From Polyangiaceae bacterium (lineage in GTDB: Bacteria > Myxococcota_A > Polyangia > Polyangiales > Polyangiaceae): DNA of 64,000 bases. The stretch is taken from assembly GCA_019637265.1 (NCBI GenBank), contig JAHBVY010000001.1, positions 1,426,001 to 1,490,000 of the forward strand, read 5' to 3'. Below, piece by piece: positions 27,914-36,775 of the stretch (the first letter of the stretch is position 1; each line of letters starts with the position of its first letter). The notes under the pieces are model-generated. The model searched no databases. It saw nothing but the letters and a program-made list of their open reading frames with translations, and had not been told where the DNA came from. A program made the translations under genes and the position numbers.

Positions 27914-30040
27914 CTACTTACTTGGGCCCCGCGCGCAACCGCTTCCGTCGCCTTGGAGCCACTCCAAGAGCCGCGGCCAGCCTTCACGCGGTGATGGCGC
28001 GCCGCCCGACTGACGAGATGACGAAGCGCTCCGCTCCACGTGGGTGAGCTGCGCCAAAATGGCAGACGAATCGAGCCGCGGCTCGCTGTCCGCCGCGCGG
28101 ACCACGCGCGCCGCGAGCGCGCCGTGCAAGAGCTCGAGCCCAGCCGCCGCGAGCAGGCGTCCGACGTCCTCGGTCACGACGTCCGCCGCGATCACCCACA
28201 CCTCATCGGCGTCCCCCGCCTCGATCAGCTGGGTGGCGACGAACAAGGCCTCGAGCGGCGCCGCCGCCCCCGCCCCCACGCTGAAGCAAGGACCGCCGAG
28301 CCCAAACAGGATGGAGACCATGCCCGGCGCGAGGTTGGGGCTCGTCGCCGGGAAGCCGCGCGGCGGCGCGCGGCCATGACCACGCCGCATCAGCTCCGCG
28401 TGGTAGCCCTGGTTGTGGCTCAGCGTGGCGGCGAGGGTGCCCACCACCACGCCGATTCGTTTCCTCACAGAAACACCCAGCGGCTCGCCCTCGAAGGCTC
28501 GCAGCTCCTCCGCCGAGAGCAGGCTCAAGGCGGCGCTGGCGCACAGCGCGCTCAGCGCGTCGAGGCGGCGCGCGGTGAGCGGACCTGCGCGCCCCAGCCG
28601 CGCGAGCCGCTCCGTCTCTGGCTCGCGCACCGGGGAGCCCACCTGAGCGAGCCGCGCGCCATATCGTTCCGTCGTGGAAATATTGATGGGGGACCGCGCC
28701 GCGGTCAGCGCCACGTTGCAGCCGCCGAACGCCATCGCCAACTTGAGCACCCGCGAAGCGCCGCGCGGGTGCGCCGGGCGCGGCGCGCTCAGCGCCAGCT
28801 CATGGGGAGGGCTCGGGAGCGCCGGCGCGCCGTGCTCCAGGCACTCGAAGGCGGCGAGCAGCTCGAGCGCCGAGCCGGCGCCCAGGGTGTGCCCCACCCG
28901 CGCCTTGAACGCGTGCACCGGCGCGCGCGCGCTGAGCTGAGCGATCGCCAGCGCCTCCTCGCGATCGTTGGCGAGCGTGGCGGTGCCGTGGGCGCTGATG
29001 AGCCAGGCTTCATCCAGGCCAGCCTGTGCTGCGGCCAAGGCGCTCGATTCGTCAGATGTATTTACTATTCGAGGGCCGCGCGCCTCCTCGGGAGCGGCGG
29101 CGCCAGCCTCCGCGAGGGCGCGCTGCGCGGCCGCGACGAGGCCGGGCGCACCGGGCGCGGGCGCCGTGGGGTGCGCCGCGTCCGAGCTCGCCGCGAAGCC
29201 GAGCAGGTACCGCGCAGAGCGCTCCCTGCGATCGGCTGCCCCCTCTGCATCGGGTGCCGCCGCGGAGTCTTGCGCAGCCGTCTCGTGAGACTCACTGACG
29301 GATAGTGCGGCTGCCTCCGCTGCATCGGGCGCTTTGGAGCCCTGCACGGCTGTATCGTAAGCCTTGCTGATGGATGGCTCGGCGCGGGTGAGCGCGAGCA
29401 GCGCCGCGCCCTCACCCAGGGCGAGCCCGTCGCGCGCCAGGGAGAACGGGCGCGGCTCGCTCGCCGTGACGACGCCGAGCGACTCGAACCCCGCGGCGAC
29501 CAGGGGCGCGATCACGTCGTAGCCCCCGGCGATCACCAGATCGGCGGCGCCGCTCTGGAGCACGCGCAGCGCGACCCCGAGCGCCATCGCGCTGCTGGCG
29601 CAGGCCGCGTACACCTGCACCAGGGGCGCGTTCGGGAGGATCCCGGCGAGCCCCTGGAGCGGACCGAAGTAGCTGGCCTGCGCCGCGAGCGCTGGTGAAA
29701 CGTCAGCTCCATTGGCTAAAGCCTCGAACGCCGCCTCCTGGCTCACCATGCCGCCCGACGAGGTGCCGAGCACCACGCACAGCCGCCGCGCGCGCCACCC
29801 TGGAGCGCGCTGATCCAGCGCCGCCGTCAGCTCCTCCGCCGCCAGGGCCAGCAGCGCGCGCGCCGGATCCACGGCCCCCTCCCGGGTCAGCTCCACGCGC
29901 GCCGCGCGCGGCGCGCCGAGCCCGAGCGCCGCGAGCGCTCGATCGAAGCCCACGGCGCTGGGGCCACTCGGCAGGACCGCGGCGCGCCCGCGCCCCAAGG
30001 CGCTCACCGCGGCGCTCGCCACCACCCGCGCCGCGCTCAA
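27914..30040 (-). CDS. Ketosynthase fused to a degenerate second ketosynthase half
   Basis: Residues about 1-450 form a full beta-ketoacyl-ACP synthase with the complete site C147 (YAACASSA), H351 (HGTATLAND), K379 and H384 (FKARVGHTLGAG). From about 460 to 650 a second ketosynthase N-terminal half follows (GPCFSVGAGAAAPLEAL), where the nucleophile position is A590, as in a chain-length factor. A low-complexity in-frame insert occupies about 221-270 (SISKAYDTAVQGSKAPD..., then a similar copy). The start is TTG 30040 (LSAARVVASAAVSALG) with GAGGGG upstream; the ATG overlapping the previous stop leads to a stop after 23 codons in another frame. The gene follows the other ketosynthase and ACP in one operon. 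Confidence 0.8.
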   Translation of the reverse strand: MSAARVVASAAVSALGRGRAAVLPSGPSAVGFDRALAALGLGAPRAARVELTREGAVDPARALLALAAEELTAALDQRAPGWRARRLCVVLGTSSGGMVSQEAAFEALANGADVSPALAAQASYFGPLQGLAGILPNAPLVQVYAACASSAMALGVALRVLQSGAADLVIAGGYDVIAPLVAAGFESLGVVTASEPRPFSLARDGLALGEGAALLALTRAEPSISKAYDTAVQGSKAPDAAEAAALSVSESHETAAQDSAAAPDAEGAADRRERSARYLLGFAASSDAAHPTAPAPGAPGLVAAAQRALAEAGAAAPEEARGPRIVNTSDESSALAAAQAGLDEAWLISAHGTATLANDREEALAIAQLSARAPVHAFKARVGHTLGAGSALELLAAFECLEHGAPALPSPPHELALSAPRPAHPRGASRVLKLAMAFGGCNVALTAARSPINISTTERYGARLAQVGSPVREPETERLARLGRAGPLTARRLDALSALCASAALSLLSAEELRAFEGEPLGVSVRKRIGVVVGTLAATLSHNQGYHAELMRRGHGRAPPRGFPATSPNLAPGMVSILFGLGGPCFSVGAGAAAPLEALFVATQLIEAGDADEVWVIAADVVTEDVGRLLAAAGLELLHGALAARVVRAADSEPRLDSSAILAQLTHVERSASSSRQSGGAPSPREGWPRLLEWLQGDGSGCARGPSK

Positions 30041-30104
30041 CGGGGCCCCTCGGGTGCTCCGGCGCCCCCGAAGGCGCTCACCGCCGCGCGGTGCCTGGAG
30101 GCGC

Positions 30105-32315
30105 TCATCCTTCGGCTCCTTCGACGCGCGCGAGCTGGGTGTACGAGAGGCGCCCTTCGCGCACATCGACCACCAACGCCTGACTGAGCTCCCCGGTGAG
30201 CAGCCGCTCAGCAGCGCGCGCGAGCGCCGCGTTGCCCAAGCCCTCCACTGAGCACAGCCGGGGGCGCTCGAGCTCGCCCCAGCCGTCGTCATCCCAAGCC
30301 AGGCTGCCATCGTCCGACGCGAGCAGCGCGCGGGCCACGCCGCTCGGCGCGCGAGGCAGCGTGAGCCCATCACCGAACGCCACCACCTGGATCGGCTGGG
30401 GCGCGCGACACCACAGCTGCCCCGCCGCCGCCCACTCGGTCGGCGCGGCGTCCCAGCAGGCGGCGGCCACCCGCAGCGCGAGCGGATCGAGCGGCTCGGC
30501 GGCGCAGGAGAGCGCGCGCCGCGCGACGCCCGCGGCGACCCACTCGATGGCCTGGTGCGCCGCCGCGTGCGCCGAGGCGGCGCCGGCGCTCACCGCGGCG
30601 ACCGGCCCACGGATCGCGCTGTAGAGCGCCGCGTTCCCCGACGCCGCGCTCGGGAGCAGGTTGGGGAAATCCGCGGGGGCCGGGCGCGCCACCCGAGCGC
30701 GCGCGAGGAAGCGCGCGGCTGGCTCGATGAGGCCGAAGGCCGTCCCATGAGCCAGCGCCGTCTCGTCATCGCCGCCCTCCGGGAGCAGCTGACTCGTGAG
30801 CCAGGCGATCCAAGTAGACAGTGGATCGAACCGCCTCGAGCGCGCGGCGTCGAGCAGCGCCGCGCGCTCGGGGAGCGCGCCGGGCGCATGAGCGCCGAGG
30901 GGCCCCTCGCCAGGGCGCGTCAGCACGCTCCGCGCCAAGTACACCGGCACCGCCGGCCTCCGAGGAGCGCCCGTGCGAGCCAAACGAGCCGGGGCGGAGC
31001 GCGCGAAGCACAGCACCGCGCCCATGCCCCCGAATCCAAAGGAGTTGCTGAGCGCCACCTCACAGGGTGCTGTCTCCGCCTGGCTACCGATCAGCGCGCT
31101 CCAAGGCTCGAGGTCCGCGGCCACGTTGGGCGGCAACACGCCGGCCTCCAGCGCCTGCACCGTGATGACCGCCTCCACCGCGCCGGAGCCACCGAGTAGG
31201 TGGCCCAGCTGACCTTTACTGGAAGCGACCCGCGGCGCGCGCTGCGGAGCCCCCGCCGGGGCACGCGGCTGCTCCGCGCCTCGCAGTTCCTCTGAAGCGC
31301 CCTGCCCATCCGCTGAAGTGCCCTGCGACCCGAACACCGCTTCGAGCGCGACGCGCTCGGCGGCGTCGTTGTGCGGCGTCCCGGTGCCGTGCGCGTTCAC
31401 GTAACCCACCGCGTCCGGCGTGAAGCCCGCGTCGCTCAGCGCGCTCTGGATCAGCGCCGCCGCGCGCCGCCCTGCAGGATCCGGCTGCGTGACGTGGTGA
31501 GCCTCCGAGCCCACCGCGACGCCGCACAAGTAGCCGCGCACGCGCGCGCCGCGCCGCGCCGCGCTCTCGAGCGACTCGAGCACCAAGGCCCCTGCCCCCT
31601 CCCCCAAGCTGAGCCCCGCGCGACTGCGAGCGAAGGGCCTGCCGCCCTGCGGATCGAGCAACCCGAGGGCGCCGAAGCCAAGTGAGGTGGTCTGACAAAG
31701 CGCGTCGGCGCCGCCCACGAGCACCCGCGCCACCCGCCCGCTCCGGATCCACTCCGCGCCCACCGCCACCGCGAGCGCACCGCTCGAGCACGCCGAGCAC
31801 ACCGTGCGCGCCGGCCCCACGCCGAGCAGCCGCTGGCGCGCCCGCGTCACCACGCGGGAGATAGGGAACCCGAGCAGCGCCGTGAGCTCCTCGTCCGGCG
31901 TCTCCGGCGACACCAGGCCGAGCAGCGGCTCCAGCTCGGCGAGGCCCCCCGTGGTGGTCCCCCACACCAGACCGAGCTCACTATCCATCAGTTCATCTGA
32001 CGAATGCGCGCCCACTTCGGTGCCTCCCCCGGAGCCTGCCTCAGTGCCTGCTTCGGCTCCTGACGCCTCGCCCACCAAAAGCAGGTGCTCCTCGAGGCCG
32101 GCGTCGATCAGCGTCGCGACCAAGGCCGCGAGGCTGAGCGCCTCGGTGCGCGGCAGCCGAGCCAGCTCCGGCGGCAGCGCGCAGCGGGCGACGGGCGCCT
32201 GCCCCGCGCCCCTCGAGAGCGCGCTCTCCCCCTGCGCGAGGCGCGCGAACGTCTCCTGCGCCTGGCCCAGGGCGGTGATCACCCCGAGCCCCGTCACCGC
32301 TACCTCACGCGTCAT
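30105..32315 (-). CDS. Ketosynthase fused to a degenerate second ketosynthase half
   Basis: The 736-residue product begins MTREVAVTGLGVITALG, a classic FabF/KS start. Catalytic residues are C176 (CSACSSGA), H309 (AHGTGTPHND), K367 and H372 (SSKGQLGHLLGG). The first module spans about 1-440. The second, about 450-730, is a partial KS (GPVAAVSAGAASAHA) in which the nucleophile position is Ala579 rather than Cys. Flexible inserts rich in Gly, Ala, Glu and Ser occur near 85-105 and 330-365. It overlaps the ACP gene by ATGA. It probably condenses acyl units on that ACP; the product is unknown, and no ketoreductase, dehydratase or acyltransferase is adjacent. Confidence 0.85.
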   Translation of the reverse strand: MTREVAVTGLGVITALGQAQETFARLAQGESALSRGAGQAPVARCALPPELARLPRTEALSLAALVATLIDAGLEEHLLLVGEASGAEAGTEAGSGGGTEVGAHSSDELMDSELGLVWGTTTGGLAELEPLLGLVSPETPDEELTALLGFPISRVVTRARQRLLGVGPARTVCSACSSGALAVAVGAEWIRSGRVARVLVGGADALCQTTSLGFGALGLLDPQGGRPFARSRAGLSLGEGAGALVLESLESAARRGARVRGYLCGVAVGSEAHHVTQPDPAGRRAAALIQSALSDAGFTPDAVGYVNAHGTGTPHNDAAERVALEAVFGSQGTSADGQGASEELRGAEQPRAPAGAPQRAPRVASSKGQLGHLLGGSGAVEAVITVQALEAGVLPPNVAADLEPWSALIGSQAETAPCEVALSNSFGFGGMGAVLCFARSAPARLARTGAPRRPAVPVYLARSVLTRPGEGPLGAHAPGALPERAALLDAARSRRFDPLSTWIAWLTSQLLPEGGDDETALAHGTAFGLIEPAARFLARARVARPAPADFPNLLPSAASGNAALYSAIRGPVAAVSAGAASAHAAAHQAIEWVAAGVARRALSCAAEPLDPLALRVAAACWDAAPTEWAAAGQLWCRAPQPIQVVAFGDGLTLPRAPSGVARALLASDDGSLAWDDDGWGELERPRLCSVEGLGNAALARAAERLLTGELSQALVVDVREGRLSYTQLARVEGAEG

Positions 32316-32572
32316 GGGCGGTGCTGAGCGACGTACGCCGCGAGGGCGCGCGGCGACGCGAAGATGGGCTTCGCGGCCTCACCCTCTGGGATCGTCACCT
32401 GGTACGCCTCCTCGATCGCCATCGCCAGCTGCAGCGCGTCCAGCGAATCGAGCCCGAGGCCCGCGCCGAACAGCGGCGCGTCGTCCTCGATGTCCGCGGG
32501 CTCGACGCCTTGCAGATCCAGCTCGCGGATCATCAGCTGCTTGAGCTCGAGGAGCAGCGCGGCGGGTGCCAT
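32312..32572 (-). CDS. Acyl carrier protein
   Basis: The 86-residue acidic, helical protein has the phosphopantetheine site GLGLDSLDALQL with S43, which receives the 4-prime-phosphopantetheine arm. It is a dedicated carrier for the two downstream ketosynthases (ATGA overlap with the first). It begins five bases after the MoxR stop. It is not the main fatty-acid ACP, which normally sits with fabD, fabG and fabF. Confidence 0.92.
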   Translation of the reverse strand: MAPAALLLELKQLMIRELDLQGVEPADIEDDAPLFGAGLGLDSLDALQLAMAIEEAYQVTIPEGEAAKPIFASPRALAAYVAQHRP

Positions 32573-32576
32573 GCCC

Positions 32577-33590
<1,014 letters not shown>

Positions 33591-33779
33591 AAAGACTCCT
33601 CGAGCAGCGAACAAAAGCAGGGCTCTTGGGGGCGCGCGAGCTTAGCTCGAAACGGCGCGCCGTGAAGGGCGCAGGCGAACCGGGCTGCCAAACCCCTGCG
33701 CCGCGGCTCAGGGGCTCCGCCGAGCCAGCGGGTGATGAGAGTTGCCGCGGCTCTGGGCGGCGTGTAAGCGAACGCCGCC

Positions 33780-34094
33780 ATGGGGTCGCAAGCGGATCGG
33801 ATCGCACCGCTCGGTCGGCGAGCGTCGCCCGCAGGCTTCGCGCGTGGCGCGCGGACGGCGATGCTCGCGATCAGCCTCGGCTACTGCCTCGGGGTCACGC
33901 CGGCGCGCGCCGCGACGCCGGACGGCGAAGAGCGGATCGAGGATCGCCCGGTCGGCCTCGCCTCCGGCCGCTTCGCCGCCGCGCCGTGGCAGATCGGCGC
34001 GCTCGGGCTCTCGTCGCTCGTGATCGCGGGCCTCGCCTGGCGAGCGCTCCGGCGACGCCCGGGCGCGCACCGAAGCGGTACGGGGCGCTCGTGA
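33780..34094 (+). CDS. Small membrane or secreted protein coupled to the next gene
   Basis: The 104-residue product has a hydrophobic segment with signal character (TAMLAISLGYCLGVTPARAATPD), then a short polar part. A second hydrophobic helix (WQIGALGLSSLVIAGLAW) precedes a basic tail. Its stop overlaps the GTG start of the flippase-like gene as GTGA, so they are coupled. The function is unknown. ATG 33861 would remove the first 27 residues and leave the signal core; either start is possible. Confidence 0.55.
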   Translation: MGSQADRIAPLGRRASPAGFARGARTAMLAISLGYCLGVTPARAATPDGEERIEDRPVGLASGRFAAAPWQIGALGLSSLVIAGLAWRALRRRPGAHRSGTGRS

Positions 34095-35062
34095 GTCGCT
34101 TCCTCCGGCGCGTGCTGGTCGCGCTCTTGCTCGGCGTGGTCGTGTACGGCGCGCTGGTGATCTACTCCGGGTTCGCCCAGGTGAGCGCCAGCTTACGCGG
34201 CTTCGACTGGCGGATGTTCGCGGCCGCGCTCGGCCTCGCGAGCCTCAACTACGGGCTCCGCTTCGCCAAGTGGGAATACTACCTCGCGCGGCTCGAGGTG
34301 CGCGGCGTCCCCAAGCTCGAGAGCTTGCTCGTGTACTTGTCGGGCTTCGTGCTGACGGTCACGCCGGGCAAGGTGGGCGAGGTGTTCAAGAGCGCGGTGC
34401 TCTCCGAGACGCACCAGGTGCCGGTGGCGCGCACCGCGCCCATCGTGATCGCCGAGCGCCTGACCGACGTGCTGGGGGTGATCGTGATCATCTTGCTCGG
34501 GAGCATCGGCTTCGCGGGGGGGCTGAAGTGGGCGCTGATCGGGCTCGGGCTCGTCAGCGTGCTCTTGGTGCTCATCCTGTGGCGCGCGCCGGTCACCTGG
34601 CTCATCGCGCGGCTCGAGGCGCGCGGCGGGCGGCTCGCGGCGCTCGCGCCGCGCCTCCGGGAAGCGATGGACTCGCTCCGCGTCGTCGCCAGCCCCGGCG
34701 CGCTGCTGCTCCCCACGGCGCTCTCCATCGTGGGTTGGGGCGGGGAGGGCTTCGCGCTGTGGCTCTTGCTCCAGGGCTTCGGGATGGACGTCAGCGTGAC
34801 GCTCAGCCTGTTCTTCTTCTCGGTCGCCACCCTGGCGGGCGCGGTGGTCCCGGTGCCGGGCGGGCTCGGCGTGGCCGACACCTTGATCCAAGAGCAGCTG
34901 GTGCAGCTCGGCGGGGTGGACGCGGGCAGCGCCACCGCGGCCATGCTGCTGATCCGATTCGCCACGCTGTGGTGGGCGGTGCTGGTCGGCTTCCTGGCGC
35001 TCGCCCTGCTCAAGCGGCGCTTCCCGCACCTGCTGCGAGCGCCGCTGCCTGGCGAGCGCTAG
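34091..35062 (+). CDS. Multi-pass LPG-synthase/UPF0104-like membrane protein
   Basis: The 323-residue product has about eight transmembrane segments and the family motifs SGFVLTVTPGKVGEVFKSAVL, ERLTDVLGVIVIILLG and PVPGGLGVADTLI. These are typical of the lysylphosphatidylglycerol synthase transmembrane (UPF0104) superfamily, whose members include flippases and lipid transporters. It lacks the synthetase domain of MprF, so amino-acid transfer is unlikely and lipid or glycolipid transport is the best guess. The start is GTG 34091. Confidence 0.8.
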   Translation: MSRFLRRVLVALLLGVVVYGALVIYSGFAQVSASLRGFDWRMFAAALGLASLNYGLRFAKWEYYLARLEVRGVPKLESLLVYLSGFVLTVTPGKVGEVFKSAVLSETHQVPVARTAPIVIAERLTDVLGVIVIILLGSIGFAGGLKWALIGLGLVSVLLVLILWRAPVTWLIARLEARGGRLAALAPRLREAMDSLRVVASPGALLLPTALSIVGWGGEGFALWLLLQGFGMDVSVTLSLFFFSVATLAGAVVPVPGGLGVADTLIQEQLVQLGGVDAGSATAAMLLIRFATLWWAVLVGFLALALLKRRFPHLLRAPLPGER

Positions 35063-35090
35063 TGAGCGCCGCGCGGGGCGCCGAGGTGCA

Positions 35091-35107
35091 CACCAACCCC
35101 CAAAAAA
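35091..35107 (-). repeat. Dispersed intergenic repeat, partial copy
   Basis: Reverse strand: a T-rich run, GGGGG, then TTGGTG. It keeps the T-run, G-run and TTGG but not the GACGGCACCGC part. Confidence 0.5.
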
Positions 35108-35149
35108 TAAAAAGCCCTACGAGTCAGTGAAGCGGACGATTGGCGCGGA

Positions 35150-35264
35150 CTGAGAGCTGGGCGGGTTTGAAACATCAGTAAAACTGATGATCGCCACGGG
35201 CTGAGAGCTGGGCGGGCTTGAAACCCGCCCCTACCGTGATCCGCATGAGTCAGATTATCTGACT
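35150..35264. terminator. Three short hairpins and a duplicated 24-base segment
   Basis: Hairpins are at 35173-35189 (CATCAG/CTGATG), 35210-35230 (GGGCGGG/CCCGCCC) and 35248-35264 (AGTCAGA/TCTGACT). CTGAGAGCTGGGCGGGTTTG and a near copy (35150-35173, 35201-35224) are 51 bases apart. The GC hairpin may terminate transcription of either converging gene, though no T-run follows on the rightward side. Confidence 0.5.
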
Positions 35265-35298
35265 ATGGATGCTCCTCGCGGGCGCCCTCGGGCCGCGC

Positions 35299-36282
35299 TC
35301 ACAGCGCCGCGAGCGCCTGCGCCGCGCGTTGGAAGTCGGCGGGCGGCTCGCGCCGGAGCGACACCGCCTCCCCAGTGATGGGGTGCGTGAAGCCGAGCGT
35401 CGTCGCGTGCAGCGCCTGACGACCCAGCTCGCGCCCGATCGCCGCCAGCCGCTCGTCGCTCACCGGGAGACAGTAGGTCACGTCGCCCAGGATCGGCGTG
35501 CGACGCTGCTCGAGCAAGTGCACCCGGATCTGATGCGTGCGCCCCGTCTTGAGGCGACAGCGCACCTTCGCCGAGTGATTGAAGCTCGTCACCAGCGTCA
35601 CCGTGGTCACCGCCAGGCGCCCCGCGTTCGTCAGTGACGTGAACCGTCGGCGGTGCAGCGGGCTCCGCGCGTGCATCGTCTCGATGACGCCCTCCGCGGG
35701 GACCCCGATGGTCAGCGCCTCGTACTCACGCGCCACGCTGCGCTCACTGAACTGCCGCTTCAGCCCCTCGCGCGCCTCCGCGTGCTTGGCGACCACGAGC
35801 AGGCCGCTGGTGTCGCGATCCAAGCGGTGCACGACGCCCGGCCTGAGGTACCCCGCGGGGTCACGCGGATCGACCGGCGCCGCCTCGAAGCCGGGCCGCG
35901 CCAACAGGCCGTTCACCAGGGTGCCGCTCGGGTGCCCCGCGCCGGGGTGCACCACCAAGCCCGCCGGCTTGTCGACCACCACCAGGTGCTCGTCCTCATA
36001 CACGACGTCGAGCACCACGCTCGGATCGGGCTCCGCGCGGCTGAGCTGCGGTGCCCCACGGCGCACGCACAGCTCATCACCGGCGCGCGCGCTGTCCGAG
36101 GGCTTGCACGGCGCGCCATTCTTCGTGACGAGGCCCTCCTGCATCCAGCGCTGGAGCTCGGCGCGCGAGACGTCAGGGAAGCGCCGCGCCAGCACGCGAT
36201 CGAGCCGCTCGGCGCGCGCCCGCCCGCGGGCGTCGTAGCCGCGCACCGCCTCCTCCTCCGTCAACACGAAGCGCTCACTCAT
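35299..36282 (-). CDS. rluD: RluD-family pseudouridine synthase
   Basis: The enzyme isomerises uridines in the 23S rRNA helix 69 region or similar sites. The 327-residue product has an N-terminal S4 domain (SRAELQRWMQEGLVTKNG) and the catalytic motif GVVHRLDRDTSGLLV with the active Asp. RLKTGRTHQIRVHL and ILGDVTYC are the RluA/RluC/RluD consensus; RluD is preferred for its S4 domain. I start at ATG 36282 (MSERFVLTEEEA). The longer frame adds 31 unlikely codons. Confidence 0.9.
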   Translation of the reverse strand: MSERFVLTEEEAVRGYDARGRARAERLDRVLARRFPDVSRAELQRWMQEGLVTKNGAPCKPSDSARAGDELCVRRGAPQLSRAEPDPSVVLDVVYEDEHLVVVDKPAGLVVHPGAGHPSGTLVNGLLARPGFEAAPVDPRDPAGYLRPGVVHRLDRDTSGLLVVAKHAEAREGLKRQFSERSVAREYEALTIGVPAEGVIETMHARSPLHRRRFTSLTNAGRLAVTTVTLVTSFNHSAKVRCRLKTGRTHQIRVHLLEQRRTPILGDVTYCLPVSDERLAAIGRELGRQALHATTLGFTHPITGEAVSLRREPPADFQRAAQALAAL

Positions 36283-36419
36283 GGAGCAAGCCTGACTGAC
36301 GACCACAGGTGACACCGGAGCGCCCCGCGGCGTCGCCCAGCTGACGCCGCCTGCGTACGCGGCGCGCTCGTCCACCCGACTGACGACCGGATCGCGAGAC
36401 GGGCGGGCTCAGGGCGATG

Positions 36420-36442
36420 GATTTTCTGGGGGTTGGTCTGCT
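36420..36442 (+). repeat. Dispersed intergenic repeat, partial copy
   Basis: ATTTTCTGGGGGTTGG followed by TCTGCTCCC: T-rich run, G5 and TTGG are kept, and the rest is lost. It lies in the gap between the RluD-type gene and the small protein gene. Confidence 0.45.
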
Positions 36443-36511
36443 CCCTTGACCACCGCGCGGCACCCAAGTCGACGCGCATCACCGGGCGGCCCGCAGGGAG
36501 GCGAACGCGGG

Positions 36512-36775
36512 CTACCAGAGGCGGCTCTTGAGGTGGCCCTTGGACTTCACCAGGATGTCCACCAAGGCGCGATCGTAGAGGTTGCGCGAGTACAGCTCCT
36601 CCGCGACGCGGCTCTTGTACAAGGCGCGGCCCTCCTCGATCTCCTCGACCAGCTCCTCGAACAAGCTGTCCTTCTCGATGCCACGGACGATCTTCTCCTC
36701 GTTGTAGAGGTTGAGATCACTGGCGATGGCTCGCGCCAGGCGACGGGCGGCTTCCTCGATCGTAATCAGCGGCAT
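36512..36775 (-). CDS. Small conserved acidic/helical protein
   Basis: The 87-residue product is all helical and charged (LARAIASDLNLYNEEKIVRG, FEELVEEIEEGRALYKSRVA, DILVKSKGHLKSRLW) with no signal peptide. Its ATG 36775 lies inside the 3-prime end of the glycosyltransferase gene, overlapping it by 59 bases in another frame, so the two are co-transcribed after maf. The family is unknown to me. The regular heptad-like pattern suggests oligomerisation. Confidence 0.75.
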   Translation of the reverse strand: MPLITIEEAARRLARAIASDLNLYNEEKIVRGIEKDSLFEELVEEIEEGRALYKSRVAEELYSRNLYDRALVDILVKSKGHLKSRLW

